64,000 nt of DNA from Comamonas sp. KCTC 72670 (GCA_014656495.1 BNCN01000018.1:98977-162976); one strand, 5' to 3'. Shown: positions 27,168-36,837, counted from the first letter of the stretch. Translations and numbers: made by a program. The notes: generated by a model not told the origin, from the letters alone.

Positions 27168-28376
27168 TCAGCGTCGCCGCGATGCCAGCGCGGCCCATGA
27201 AGCCCACCGCCGCTTCAGCCAGCTCCACAGCCGCCGTGGCCAGCCCAGGTCCACGGCTGGGAGCGGCGCGCCATCGGGAGGCCCTGGCTCCGTGGACTCC
27301 GTGGAGGACGTGGCGGGCGCCCGTCCCCGCGCGTAGCCCGGCCACTCCGGCGCGCGCATCCAGCGGCGCAGCTCGCGGGCCTCCTCGTCACCGTCGAAGA
27401 GCTCCATGGCCTCCTCGGTGACGGCGTCCTCGGGGGCGCGCGGTGGGAACAGCGGCGCATCCCAGGTCGCATCCGCGCCCCGGAGGGCGTCGCTCAGCGC
27501 GTCGTACAGCGCCGCGCCCGTGGGGTGCCGGTCCGCCGCATGGGGCGACAACAGCCGGGCCACGATGCCGTCCAGCGCGGCCGGGACGCGGGGGTTGCGC
27601 GCGGAGGGCGCGGGCGCGTTCGCCGCGTCGATGCAGGCCAGCAGGCCGGCCGGCGGCAGGTGCGCGGGGTAGGGAAAGCTCCCGGTGAGCACCTCGTAGA
27701 GCACCAGCCCCAGGGAGTACAGATCGTCAGTGGGCGCGAACGCGTAGCGCGAGCCCGGGGGCCGGGGCTGCATCCAGAAGCGCAGGGCCTCCGGGCTGCG
27801 GTAGCTGGGCGTGCCCGGCGGCAGGGTGTCCTCGGTCAGCACCGGCGAACACGCATGGTCCCCCGAGCCGAAGTCCACCAGCACCGGCTGCCCGTCCGAC
27901 GCGCGGATGAGGATGTTGTTCCCCTTGATGTCGCGGTGGAGCACGCCCTCGTGGTGGATGGCGTCCAACGTGAGCGCCAGCCGCTGGAACACCTGCACCG
28001 CGCGCCGGGGCGTGGGCTGGGCGTGCAGGGCCCACTCGGACAGGGTGGGGCCCTCCACGTACCCCATGATGAGCACCAGGTAGCCATCGCGCGCGTCGGG
28101 CCACCGCCGGTAGCCCAGCAACTGCACGACGTTGGGGTGCGCCAGCCGCATCAGGACGTGGGCCTCCTTCCACGTCCGGGCATCCGCGCCCGGCGAACGG
28201 TCCCCGGAGGAGGGCCCCTGGAGCGCGAACTTCAGGGCCACCTGCCGGCGCGTCTCCGACTCGGCCAGGAAGATGGCGCCAAAGCCTCCCGTGGCCAGCC
28301 TCCGGATGATGCGGAAGGCACCCACCTCTTCGGAGTCCTGGAGCATCAACGGGTGCAGGTCCTCGCCAGACGTCAC
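27168..28376 (-). CDS. Ser/Thr protein kinase (Hanks type)
   Basis: 402 residues from GTG 28376 with AGGAG upstream. The kinase domain (21-330) is complete: glycine loop ATGGFGAIFLAES, VALKF (Lys49), helix-C Glu71, HRDIKGNN (Asp149, Asn154), DFG (Asp168), GTPSYRSPEAL. It should phosphorylate Ser/Thr using ATP. After the domain comes an acidic linker, then a C-terminal tail rich in Trp, Leu and Arg (RRLWSWLKRRWASWAAL) that could lie on the membrane. It shares strand, domain type and the GACCTCTGAGGTC operator with the NFT kinase 133 bp downstream. Confidence 0.92.
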   Translation of the reverse strand: MTSGEDLHPLMLQDSEEVGAFRIIRRLATGGFGAIFLAESETRRQVALKFALQGPSSGDRSPGADARTWKEAHVLMRLAHPNVVQLLGYRRWPDARDGYLVLIMGYVEGPTLSEWALHAQPTPRRAVQVFQRLALTLDAIHHEGVLHRDIKGNNILIRASDGQPVLVDFGSGDHACSPVLTEDTLPPGTPSYRSPEALRFWMQPRPPGSRYAFAPTDDLYSLGLVLYEVLTGSFPYPAHLPPAGLLACIDAANAPAPSARNPRVPAALDGIVARLLSPHAADRHPTGAALYDALSDALRGADATWDAPLFPPRAPEDAVTEEAMELFDGDEEARELRRWMRAPEWPGYARGRAPATSSTESTEPGPPDGAPLPAVDLGWPRRLWSWLKRRWASWAALASRRR

Positions 28377-28391
28377 GGTTGGACTCCTATG

Positions 28392-28406
28392 GGACCTCTG
28401 AGGTCC
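28392..28406. promoter_or_regulatory. Operator-like palindrome before kinase gene 2
   Basis: GGACCTC-T-GAGGTCC, perfect 7-bp arms around one T, 16 bp upstream of the kinase GTG. Its centre is 63 bp (six helical turns) from the copy at 28456. Confidence 0.7.
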
Positions 28407-28455
28407 AACTCAGACGGGGGATTCACGGCAGTCATTGCAAAAGGTGTCATGACTC

Positions 28456-28468
28456 GACCTCTGAGGTC
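28456..28468. promoter_or_regulatory. Operator-like palindrome before the XRE gene
   Basis: GACCTC-T-GAGGTC, perfect 6-bp arms around one T, in the divergent region between the kinase and the XRE regulator. A further half site (CCCTTTGAGGT, 28485-28495) lies 28 bp downstream. Shared by three genes of one cassette, it is the best candidate binding site for the XRE protein. Confidence 0.7.
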
Positions 28469-28575
28469 CATAGCATGACGTTTGCCCTTTGAGGTAGTGT
28501 CCTGACGTGGGAGGTAGGTTGCTGGATGGGGGATGTGCTGGGAGGGCGGACGGAAACTTGCAGGACCCGCCGGCC

Positions 28576-29046
28576 ATGCAACCCTCGGCCGCCATGCGCG
28601 AGCCCGTAGACCACAAGCTGGCCACCCTCTTGGGCGCGGCCGCCCGCGACGCCCGTCAGCGTCTGGGGCTCACCCAGGGTGACGTCGCCGAGCGCATCGG
28701 CATGGCCATGGAGGTCTACAGCCGCCTGGAGCGCGGGAAGATGCTGCCCCGTACCCAGACGCTGCGCCGGCTGTGTGACGTGCTCCAGGTCTCCGCGGAC
28801 ACACTGTTGGGCGTGGGCCGCGCGGAGGGCACGCCCGTCGCGCCCCGGAAGAAGGTGCAGGAGGACCCGGTGGAGCTGCGCCGCATGACGCGCAAGCTGC
28901 GGGAGCTCGAGCCTGGGCAACTGCGCGCCGTGTCCCGGGTGGTGAACGCCGTCGTCACCGTGCTGCCCCGGCCCGTGGCGCCGGCGCCCGCCGCCCCGGT
29001 GAAGCCCGCCGCGCGCGCCGCGCGCAAGCGGCGGGCGGCGGGTTAG
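28576..29046 (+). CDS. XRE-family helix-turn-helix regulator
   Basis: 156 residues from ATG 28576 (in-frame GTG 28507 and ATG 28594 also exist). The HTH domain spans about residues 14-80: LTQGDVAERIGMAMEVYSRL with recognition helix MAMEVYSRLERG, then LRRLCDVLQVSADTLLG. The C-terminus is an Arg-rich helix (ELRRMTRKLRELEPGQLRAV) followed by an Ala/Pro/Lys tail. It is divergent from the kinase genes. The intergenic region carries two perfect palindromes, so autorepression and co-regulation of both kinases are likely but inferred. The stop overlaps the convergent hybrid kinase by 3 bp. Confidence 0.88.
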   Translation: MQPSAAMREPVDHKLATLLGAAARDARQRLGLTQGDVAERIGMAMEVYSRLERGKMLPRTQTLRRLCDVLQVSADTLLGVGRAEGTPVAPRKKVQEDPVELRRMTRKLRELEPGQLRAVSRVVNAVVTVLPRPVAPAPAAPVKPAARAARKRRAAG

Positions 29047-32000
29047 GCGGGCGAAGGCACCCCGCTCGGCTCGGGGGTGGCGTCGTCCGGCGTTTGCCGG
29101 GGCAGCCACGCGATGAACGTCGTGCCCTGGTCCTCGCGGGACGTCATGTCGACCGTGCCCCCATGGGACTCGACGATGTGCTTCACGATGAAGAGCCCCA
29201 GGCCAATGCTGCGCCCCGCGTTGGCGCCGCCCGTCCGTGCCCGCTGGAGCGGACGGAAGAGCCGCTCCCTGGCGTCGTCCGGAATGGGGGGCCCCTCGTT
29301 GTGGACGCACAGCATGACGCGCGGCGCTTCGCCGTGGACGCGCACCGTCACCCGGGAGCCGGGCGGGCTGTACTGAAGCGCGTTGCCCACCAGGTTGCTC
29401 AGCATCTGCGCGATGCGGTCCGGGTCCCACTCGCCAAAGGCGTCCCCGTCCGACTCCACGCGGAGCTCGCGCTCGGGGTGGCTCATCCGCAGCTCTTCAA
29501 TCACCTGCTGCGTCAGCTCGTGCAGGTCCACGGGCCGCCGGTGGATGGGCAGCCCTCCGCCCAGCCGCACCTGGGTGAAGTCCAGCAGGTCACGCGTCAT
29601 CCGCACGGCGCGCTCCGCGGAGGTCTGGATGCGCAGCACCGAGCGCAGGCTCCGCTCGTTCAGCTCCTCCCGCCGCGCCAGCACGGAGGCCCCCAACTGA
29701 ATCGCGCTGAGCGGGTTGCGCAGGTCATGGCTGACGATGCCGATGAGCTGCTGCTCGAACTCCGCGCGCCGGCGGGCCTCGGCCTCCTGGCGCTTCTGGG
29801 CGGACAGCTCGCGTCCGGCGGCGACCATGCCCACCGGCTGCCCCGTCCGGGTGTCGGTGAGGGTGGAGACGTTGTAGTGGACGGGGATGCGCGCGCCCGT
29901 CAGGAGGTTGCGCAGCTGCAGCTCCCCCTCCCAGCGCCCCTGGGCCGCCACCGTGGGCAGCAGGGTGTCCCGGATGAAGGTCTGGTCCTCCTCGGGGAAG
30001 TAGTCCAGGAAGACGGTGCGGCGCGCCGCGTCCTGTCCCGGCACGCCCAACATCCGCTGCGCGGCCTCGTTGAGGAAGGTGACGCGGCCCTCGGTGTCCG
30101 CGATGCCAATCGCATCCGGGCTCTGCTCCACCACGACAGCCAGCGCCTGCCGCGACTGCTCGATGCGGCGCTGCTCCTCGCGCACCCGGGACACGGCGAG
30201 GTTCCCCTCCACGCGCGCCAGCAGCTCCCGCGCGGAGAAGGGCTTCACCAGGTAGTCGTTGGCGCCCGCGCTCAGGCCCTCGACGGTGGCCTCCTCGCCC
30301 GCACGGGCGGACAGGAGGATGACGGGGATGTCCGCGGTGGCGGGGGACTCGCGCAGCGCGCGCAGCAGCCCGAAGCCATCCATCCCCGGCATCATCACGT
30401 CGCTGAGCACCAGGTCCGGCCGGCGGGTCCGCACCGCCTCCAGCGCGGCGAGTCCATCGGCGGCGGTCTCCACCGTGTAGCGCCCGCTCAGCATGCGCTG
30501 GACGTAGGCCCGCATGTCCGCGTTGTCGTCCACCAGGAGCACCGTGGCGACGGGGTGGGGCGGCTGGGCGTCGTGGCGGAGGTCCGAGGCGTCCTCGGTG
30601 GGGGAGAACGCGGCTGGAGGCTCGGCGTTGAGCCAGGCCTCCGCCTCGCTGACGAAGGTGGGGAGGCTGGTGGTGTGCGGCGGCTCCGCCGTCGTCAGGT
30701 GCTCGGCGGGCAGGTGCGCGTTGCCTCGCGGCAGTCGGACCGTGAAGGTGCTGCCCTGGCCTTCGGTGCTGCGGACGGAGAGCACGCCCCCGTGCAGCTT
30801 CACCAGGTCCTGCACCAGCGCCAGGCCAATGCCGCTGCCCTCGTAGCTGCGCCCCTGGGCGCCCTGCACGCGGTGGAAGCGCTCGAAGATGCGCGGCAGC
30901 TCCGCTTCGGGAATGCCGGTGCCGGTGTCCGTCACCGACACCTCCACGCCGTGGTCGCGCGCGGCGCAGGCGACGCGAATCTCCCCGGTGAAGGTGAACT
31001 TGAAGGCGTTGGAGAGCAGGTTGAGGATGATCTTCTCCCACTGCTCCCGGTCCACCCAGACGGGCTCCCCCACCGGCTGGCACGACACGACCAGCTTCAG
31101 GCCCGCGCGCTCCACGGTGGAGCGGAAGGCGCTGGCCAGGTCCGCGGTGAGCGCGCCCAGGTCCGTGGGCGCGAAGGCGGCCCGCGTCCGGCCCGCCTCG
31201 ATGCGGGCGAAGTCCAGCAGCGTGTTGACCAGCTTCAGGAGCCGCAGCCCGTTGCGGTGCACCGTCTCCTGGCGCTGGCGCTGGCGTACGCCCAGCGGCT
31301 CCTCGGCGTCCTGGAGGCCGTCCTCCACGGGCCCCAGCATCAGCGTCAGCGGCGTGCGGAACTCGTGGGACACGTTGCTGAAGAAGGCCGTCTTGGCGCG
31401 ATCCAGCGCGGCCAGCGCCTCCGCCCGGCGTCGCTCCTCCTCGCGGGCGCGCGCGGTGGCCACGGCCGTCGTCACGCCGCTGGCCACCAGCTCCAGGAAG
31501 CGGAGGTAGGCGTCATCGAGCGCCCGGCGCGGACTGACGCCCAGCACCAGGAAGCCCAGCGGGCGCGCGTGGCCGGGCCGGGGCATGGGCAGCACCAGCG
31601 CGGAGGTGGCCGCCTCGGGCCAGGGGCCACCGGGCAGCGGGCCCAGGGGCTCGGGAAGCTGCTCCACCCGCAGCAGCTCTCCGGTTCGGGCCACGTGGGC
31701 CAGGGGCCAGGTGTCCGGGGCGGGCTGTGTCTCCAGGGTGATTCCGGGAGGCGCCGCGCGGTCCCCCGGCGCGACGCCACAGGCGGCCACCAGCCGCGCC
31801 GACTTCCCCTCGGCGTCGGTGAGGTACATCAGCGCCAGGGGCACGTCGTTCGGGTTGTCCGCGAGCACGCGCGCCGCCTCGCGGCACGTCCCCTCCGGCG
31901 TCTCCTGGCCCAGGGCCGCCGCGCCCAGCGCGGACAAGGTGCGCAGCCGCCGCTCGTTGAGCACGCGTTCGGTGGTCTCGGTGAGGGCCGCGAAGATGCC

Positions 32001-32447
32001 GCCCACGCCGCCGGACTCGTCGCGGATGGGGCTGTGGCTGTAGGAGAAGTAGCACTCCTCCACGTAGCCGTTCCGGACCAGCGGCATCATCAGGTCTTCG
32101 ACGCGGATGGGCTCGCCGGTGGCCTGGATGCGCTCCCAGCCGGGCGCGAGCATGGGGCCCCAGACCTCCGGCCAGGTGATGGCGGCCTCCTGCCCCAGCG
32201 CGGCGGGGTGCTTCGTCGCGCCGCAGATGGGCCGGTAGGCGTCGTTGTACATCTGCACGTACCGGGGGCCCCACGCCAGATAGAGCGGGTAGTTGGACGC
32301 CAGCACGATGCCCACCGTGGTGCGCAGGGACTGCGGCCACGTCTCCACGGGCCCCAGGGCCGTCTTCGCCCAGTCGACCTGCCGCAACAGCGCGCCGCAT
32401 TCGCCGCCGCCGCGCAGCACCTCCTCCACCGCCTGGGAGCCCTTCAT
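29043..32447 (-). CDS. Hybrid sensor kinase with two complete kinase cores
   Basis: 1134 residues, no membrane helix. Order: PAS-like sensor (about 40-160; YNDAYRPICGATKHPAALG), GAF (about 170-330), HisKA/HATPase core 1 (His in SHEFRTPL, NLLSNAFKF, DTGTGIP, GSGIGLALV), receiver (about 645-760; LLVDDNADM, LSDVMMPGMDG, KPFSA), PAS (about 775-890; VVEQSPDAIGIADTEG) and HisKA/HATPase core 2 (SHDLRNPL, NLVGNALQY, SIGLGLFIV). Two active-looking cores around one receiver permit an internal phosphorelay. ATG 32447 overlaps the stop of the upstream PAS kinase by 4 bp, so the two are co-translated. Confidence 0.92.
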   Translation of the reverse strand: MKGSQAVEEVLRGGGECGALLRQVDWAKTALGPVETWPQSLRTTVGIVLASNYPLYLAWGPRYVQMYNDAYRPICGATKHPAALGQEAAITWPEVWGPMLAPGWERIQATGEPIRVEDLMMPLVRNGYVEECYFSYSHSPIRDESGGVGGIFAALTETTERVLNERRLRTLSALGAAALGQETPEGTCREAARVLADNPNDVPLALMYLTDAEGKSARLVAACGVAPGDRAAPPGITLETQPAPDTWPLAHVARTGELLRVEQLPEPLGPLPGGPWPEAATSALVLPMPRPGHARPLGFLVLGVSPRRALDDAYLRFLELVASGVTTAVATARAREEERRRAEALAALDRAKTAFFSNVSHEFRTPLTLMLGPVEDGLQDAEEPLGVRQRQRQETVHRNGLRLLKLVNTLLDFARIEAGRTRAAFAPTDLGALTADLASAFRSTVERAGLKLVVSCQPVGEPVWVDREQWEKIILNLLSNAFKFTFTGEIRVACAARDHGVEVSVTDTGTGIPEAELPRIFERFHRVQGAQGRSYEGSGIGLALVQDLVKLHGGVLSVRSTEGQGSTFTVRLPRGNAHLPAEHLTTAEPPHTTSLPTFVSEAEAWLNAEPPAAFSPTEDASDLRHDAQPPHPVATVLLVDDNADMRAYVQRMLSGRYTVETAADGLAALEAVRTRRPDLVLSDVMMPGMDGFGLLRALRESPATADIPVILLSARAGEEATVEGLSAGANDYLVKPFSARELLARVEGNLAVSRVREEQRRIEQSRQALAVVVEQSPDAIGIADTEGRVTFLNEAAQRMLGVPGQDAARRTVFLDYFPEEDQTFIRDTLLPTVAAQGRWEGELQLRNLLTGARIPVHYNVSTLTDTRTGQPVGMVAAGRELSAQKRQEAEARRRAEFEQQLIGIVSHDLRNPLSAIQLGASVLARREELNERSLRSVLRIQTSAERAVRMTRDLLDFTQVRLGGGLPIHRRPVDLHELTQQVIEELRMSHPERELRVESDGDAFGEWDPDRIAQMLSNLVGNALQYSPPGSRVTVRVHGEAPRVMLCVHNEGPPIPDDARERLFRPLQRARTGGANAGRSIGLGLFIVKHIVESHGGTVDMTSREDQGTTFIAWLPRQTPDDATPEPSGVPSPA

Positions 32448-34066
32448 GACACCCGTTCCCGAGCGGCGCTCGCGTTGGGCGCCTGGCGGGGCATGCGCAC
32501 CGTGAAGGTGGCGCCCTGTCCCAGCGTGCTCTTCACGTCGATGGCTCCCCCCATCGCGTGGACGTTCTGCCGGGTGACGTACAGCCCCAAGCCCAGTCCC
32601 CCGTAGTGCCGTTCGGAGACGGCGCGCTCGAACTTCTCGAAGATGCGGACCACGGCGTCGGCGGGAATCCCGATGCCTTCGTCACGGACGCTGAACCAGA
32701 CGTGCTCCTCGGTCCGGCCGGTCCGCAGGTGGACGGTGTGCCCCACGCCGTACTTGAGGGCGTTGGAGAGGAGGTTGGACACCGCCTGCTCCAGGCGCGC
32801 CCGGTCCCACTGCCCCACCAACACCTCCGCGTCCAGCTCCGCGTGGATGGGCGTCCCGGTGCGCTGCGACTCACCTTCGAAGCGCGACGCCACCTCGAGG
32901 AGCAGCGCCCCCAGGTCCACCGGCTCCGGCTCCAGCCGAAGCTGGCCGCCGCTGATGAGCGTGACGTCGAGCAGCTCACCCACCAGCGCGGACAGCCGCT
33001 TCACCTGGCGCTGCATGACCTCCAGGTCCGAGGGAAGCCGCTCCAGCAGCTCCGGGCCTCGCCGCTCCTGGGCCGCGCGGGCCAGCGTCTGCAGCTTCAG
33101 ATTGAGCGGCGTCAGCGGCGTCTTCAGCTCGTGACTGGCCACGGCGAGGAACTCGTCGCGCAGCCGGATGGCTTCATCCATGCCGGCCAGCAGCCGCTCC
33201 CGCTCCTGCTCGGCGTGCTTCCGGTCGGTGATGTCGATGACGGAGCCGATGTAGCCCAGGAACTCGCCGCCGGGGCCGAAGCGGGGGCTGGCCGAGTCGA
33301 TGGCCCACCGGTACTCGCCGTCCTTGCGGCGCAGCCGGTAGTCGAGCCGGAAAGGGCTCCGCCGCACGTTGGCGGCCAGGAAGACGTCCGCCGAGGGCTT
33401 CGCGTCGTCCGGATGGACGGCCTCGAGCCAGCCGAAGCCCAGGCCCACCTCCTCCGTCTGTCCGGTGAACTCGTACCAGCTCCGGCTGAGGTAGAGGCAG
33501 CGGCCGGTGGGGTCGGTCACCCACATCATCACCGGCGCGTGGTCCGCCATGTTCCGGAAGCGGGCCTCGCTCTCCTCCAGCGCCGTCTGGGACGCCTTGC
33601 GCGCGGTGACGTCCGTCATGGTGATGAACACCCGGTCGCCGCGCTCCTTCGACGGCCGGGTCAGGGTGAGCACCACGTTGATGCGGCGGCCCTTCAGCGT
33701 CTGGAGCACCGTCTCCAACTCCAGGCGGGTGCCGCCTTCCCAGAGCAAGAGGAGCTCTGCTTGGAAGGCGCGGGCCGTCTCGGGAACGAAGACGCGGGAC
33801 AGGACCCCCACCAGCGCCTCACGACTGGGCGCCTCGAGCAGCCGCACCGTGGCCGCGTTCACGTCCACGACGCGCACCTGCTCCGCGGCGTGCAACACGA
33901 ACCCCGGGTTCTCCGCGAGCCAGGCACGCAGGTCCCGGACGCCGGAGGCGCGCAGCGCGTCGAGCGCCGTCGTCACGGCCGAAAAGTCTTCCTCCCAGAG
34001 GGAGACATCCACCCCGTTGAAGAGCTCCTGGTAGCGTGTGTCTCCGGCTGTCTCAGCCCCACCCAA
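32444..34066 (-). CDS. PAS-domain sensor histidine kinase
   Basis: 540 residues from TTG 34066, chosen because GGAGGAGG lies 5 bp upstream; the open frame extends to 34396 without a comparable SD. Two PAS domains (about 30-165 and 172-295; MWVTDPTGRCLYLSRSWYEF, LDYRLRRKDGEYRWAIDS) precede HisKA with the phospho-acceptor in SHELKTPL, and HATPase motifs NLLSNALKYG, DEGIGIP and GLGLGLYV. It is soluble. First gene of an operon with the double-core hybrid kinase; signal transfer between the two is plausible. Confidence 0.9.
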   Translation of the reverse strand: MGGAETAGDTRYQELFNGVDVSLWEEDFSAVTTALDALRASGVRDLRAWLAENPGFVLHAAEQVRVVDVNAATVRLLEAPSREALVGVLSRVFVPETARAFQAELLLLWEGGTRLELETVLQTLKGRRINVVLTLTRPSKERGDRVFITMTDVTARKASQTALEESEARFRNMADHAPVMMWVTDPTGRCLYLSRSWYEFTGQTEEVGLGFGWLEAVHPDDAKPSADVFLAANVRRSPFRLDYRLRRKDGEYRWAIDSASPRFGPGGEFLGYIGSVIDITDRKHAEQERERLLAGMDEAIRLRDEFLAVASHELKTPLTPLNLKLQTLARAAQERRGPELLERLPSDLEVMQRQVKRLSALVGELLDVTLISGGQLRLEPEPVDLGALLLEVASRFEGESQRTGTPIHAELDAEVLVGQWDRARLEQAVSNLLSNALKYGVGHTVHLRTGRTEEHVWFSVRDEGIGIPADAVVRIFEKFERAVSERHYGGLGLGLYVTRQNVHAMGGAIDVKSTLGQGATFTVRMPRQAPNASAARERVS

Positions 34067-34564
34067 ATGAACCTCCTCCGTGCCCGCCTCGGGACGGACG
34101 AGTGTTAACAGCGCGGGCGCGTTCTTCGCGTCACAAAGATTCTGGAGTCGCCAGGAGTCAACGAACAGGCGTCTGCCTGATGGCGGACGGTCGTTCGGCC
34201 CCCTGGTGGGTGCGCAAGGACGTCCTTCCGTCTGGCCGTCTTTCCTCGCGCCAGCTACGCCTCGAAGCGGTTGACGGGGAAGCTTGTGTCGGCAGGGGAG
34301 GGCTCTGTGCCGCCACGGCCACCGGGTGTGGTGGGATGCGACGCAGCGTCTTTCGCCGCCCTGCTGCAGTCTCTTGGGGGCCAAACGGCGCTGCAAGGCT
34401 TCAACGCCTGTGTCGCATGCAGGGGGCGCCCCAGGTGCCCGCTGCGAGGGTTCAGCCCTGATATCTCATTGAGGGGGACAGCCCGTGCCAGGTTCTGAGA
34501 GGGGTCCGCGGAAGCCTGCGTGAATGCTTGTCAGGCAGGTAGGGGCTCGCATAGGACGCCGAGC
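34067..34564. other. Divergent intergenic region, no gene seen
   Basis: 498 bp between the minus-strand kinase operon and the plus-strand lipoprotein. It must hold promoters for both. Base composition is slightly less GC-rich than the genes. I found no clear -35/-10 pair, palindrome or RNA structure; short open frames here have poor codon character. Confidence 0.5.
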
Positions 34565-36214
34565 ATGCTCCGCAAGCCTTTGCTGTCTCTGCTGCTCGGC
34601 GCGTCTGTCCTTTCCGCCGCGTGCTCCGATTCCGACGACCCGAAGCCAGACCCCGCCGTGCTCATCATCGACCGGGATGAGGTCGACTTCGGTGAGCAGG
34701 ACGTGGGGCTGGCGTCCCCCGAGCACGTCTTCACGGTGCGCAATGCATCGCCGTCGGCGGTGGAGTCCATCTCCGTCAAGGTGGAAGGCAGCGGGTTCAC
34801 CATCTCCGCCAGCACCTGCGAACGCTTCCTCGACGCGGGCCGGGAGTGCGAGGTGCGGGTGCGGTTCATGCCCCAACTGGCGGGGCCGAACGAAGCCCTC
34901 CTCCATGTGGAGGGTGCTCCCGAGGTGGACCGCGCGGTCCTCAAGGGGGTGGGCGTTGGCCATGTGGTGGTTCAGAGCGTGTCCGGCGCCGGCGTGCGCG
35001 TGGTGGTCGAAGGACAAGACGTGTCCTGTGACGGGCCGTGCCGGGTACCGGTCCGCGCGGCGCGGGTGACGCTGCGGACCGACCCCGCGGGCTTCGCGGA
35101 TTGGATTGGGGAATGCACCGTGGTGCCGGGTGCCGGCTGTTCCTTGGTCATGAACGGGACGAAAGTCGTCGCCTTGCGGGAGTTCGCGCCGCTCGTGCGG
35201 TGGGAGCTGCGGCGGGACTCCCATCCCCGGAGCGTGGCGGTGCTGCCCGGCGGCGACATCCTCGTTCTGGAGGCCGAGCAGTTGCTGCGGCTCAGTGGCA
35301 CCGGGGACCTGCGCTGGGCGGTTTCCATGTCCCACAGCAGGAAGATGGCGCTGGACGGCGAAGGCAACATCTACGTGTTGGAGATCTCCGGGTGGGTGGT
35401 CCGGTACGAACCGGATGGGCGACTGCAGTGGCGCTCCCAATGGCCCGGCGCACCCTCCCTCGGTCAAGACCTCGCGGTGAGCGCCAGCGGTCACGTCTAC
35501 GCGCTGGTGGTCCAGAACCCTCATCCGCTCTCGCAACAGCTCAAGCTCATCGCCCTCTCCGCGCAGGGGACCGAGCGCTGGAGCCTGACGTTCAACGAGG
35601 GGGCCATCAACACCTCCCACGGCCTGGCGGTGGACGCCCAGGGAGAGGTCTATTTGTCCGGGAGCGTGTTCAATACGAACGCGACGACCGGTGAGTGGAC
35701 TCACGTGAAGTCCTACTTCCGGAAGTACAGCCCCGAGGGCTCCCTCCGGTGGGAGACGGCGGATGGCGGGAGCCTCTTCGCGGTCAACGCCGAGGGCGCG
35801 ACGAGCACCCTCATGCGCGACTTCCTGCCCTCCGGCCTGTCCTGGGTTCAGCGGTGGATGGGCGCGAACGGCCAGACGCAGTGGACCGAGCCCCTCCCCG
35901 CCAGTCCAGGCATGGTCACCCTGCAGGCCTTCTCGTCTCCGGGGACGCTGCTGGTCGGAGGACATGAGGACGCCCTGGGCACAACGGCGGTGGGCCGAGG
36001 CTGGTTCTTCGTGTTGAACCTCCCTTCCCGTGCGCCTGGCCCGGTGACCTACGTCGAGGAGCGCCCGGGGATGGGCGGGCCGGTGGTCATCAGCGGGCTC
36101 GCGCTCACGCCAGCGGGCCATGTCGTGGTGGCCGGCGGCTTCGGCAGCCACCAGGACGCTGGTGACGGCTACATCCGCATGTACGACAGGCGTGTCCTCA
36201 CAGACGTGCCGTAG
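34565..36214 (+). CDS. Lipoprotein with Ig-like and PQQ-type beta-propeller domains
   Basis: 549 residues. Signal peptide with lipobox LSAAC (Cys21) from ATG 34565. Residues 30-130 form an Ig-like domain of the kind seen in choice-of-anchor D / ASH proteins (VDFGEQDVGLASPEHVFTVRN, CEVRVRFMPQLAG). Residues 215-549 are a beta-propeller with repeated blades (LSGTGDLRWAVS, VRYEPDGRLQWRSQ, LSAQGTERWSLTF, YSPEGSLRWETA) of the PQQ-like type. It is probably a surface or periplasmic binding protein; no catalytic residues are seen. Confidence 0.82.
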   Translation: MLRKPLLSLLLGASVLSAACSDSDDPKPDPAVLIIDRDEVDFGEQDVGLASPEHVFTVRNASPSAVESISVKVEGSGFTISASTCERFLDAGRECEVRVRFMPQLAGPNEALLHVEGAPEVDRAVLKGVGVGHVVVQSVSGAGVRVVVEGQDVSCDGPCRVPVRAARVTLRTDPAGFADWIGECTVVPGAGCSLVMNGTKVVALREFAPLVRWELRRDSHPRSVAVLPGGDILVLEAEQLLRLSGTGDLRWAVSMSHSRKMALDGEGNIYVLEISGWVVRYEPDGRLQWRSQWPGAPSLGQDLAVSASGHVYALVVQNPHPLSQQLKLIALSAQGTERWSLTFNEGAINTSHGLAVDAQGEVYLSGSVFNTNATTGEWTHVKSYFRKYSPEGSLRWETADGGSLFAVNAEGATSTLMRDFLPSGLSWVQRWMGANGQTQWTEPLPASPGMVTLQAFSSPGTLLVGGHEDALGTTAVGRGWFFVLNLPSRAPGPVTYVEERPGMGGPVVISGLALTPAGHVVVAGGFGSHQDAGDGYIRMYDRRVLTDVP

Positions 36215-36459
36215 CGCCCTCTCGGCGCGGGGCGCCTGCCTCCTCGCGTCACGCCGCGCTGGGGCTGGGGGCGGGAGGCCGCTCCCGTGCCCCGGCGCAC
36301 CGGGCACGGAGGCCGCGCGCCGGTTGAGGCGCGAGCCCCCGGCCCCTCGGCCCGTTGTCCGCTCGGTCGGCGCACTGTTCTGCAGCCGCCCCCGGCCCGC
36401 CCTCGCGTCGTCGAGCCCGCTTCCAGTCACCGCCGCCCTGGTAGAGTCCCGTCCCAGCC

Positions 36460-36837
36460 ATGACGACCCTTCGCAAGGTGATGCTCGTCGACGACGAAGA
36501 GGACATCCGCACCATCGGCAACCTCAGCCTCGGCCGGGTGGGCGGATGGCAGACGGTGCTGGCCGCCTCGGGCGCGGAGGCGCTGGAGAAAGCCGCCGCG
36601 GAGAAGCCGGACCTCATCTTGCTGGATGTGATGATGCCCGGCATGGATGGGCCCACCACCTTCGGCAAGCTGCGCGCGCAGGAAGCCACGGCGCGCACGC
36701 CCATCATCTTCATGACGGCGAAAATCCAGAAGCAGGAGGTGGCGCGCTACCTGGAGCTGGGCGCGCTGGGCGTCATCGGCAAGCCCTTCGACCCGATGAC
36801 GCTACCCCAGGAGATTCGCAAGCTGGTGCCGGGATGA
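36460..36837 (+). CDS. Single-domain response regulator
   Basis: 125 residues consisting only of a receiver domain: acidic pocket VDDEED, phospho-acceptor Asp in LLDVMMPGMDG, Thr in FMTAK, Lys in GKPFDP. It lacks an output domain, as in CheY/SpoVD-type phosphorelay intermediates. Its stop overlaps the start of the hybrid kinase by 4 bp; it is the first gene of a three-gene operon ending in a diguanylate cyclase, so it probably shuttles phosphate within that relay. Confidence 0.93.
   Translation: MTTLRKVMLVDDEEDIRTIGNLSLGRVGGWQTVLAASGAEALEKAAAEKPDLILLDVMMPGMDGPTTFGKLRAQEATARTPIIFMTAKIQKQEVARYLELGALGVIGKPFDPMTLPQEIRKLVPG

Noticed and set aside
32444..34396. Full-length 650-residue version of the PAS kinase
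   Set aside because: Extra N-terminal residues are low-quality and no SD is present; TTG 34066 has GGAGGAGG.
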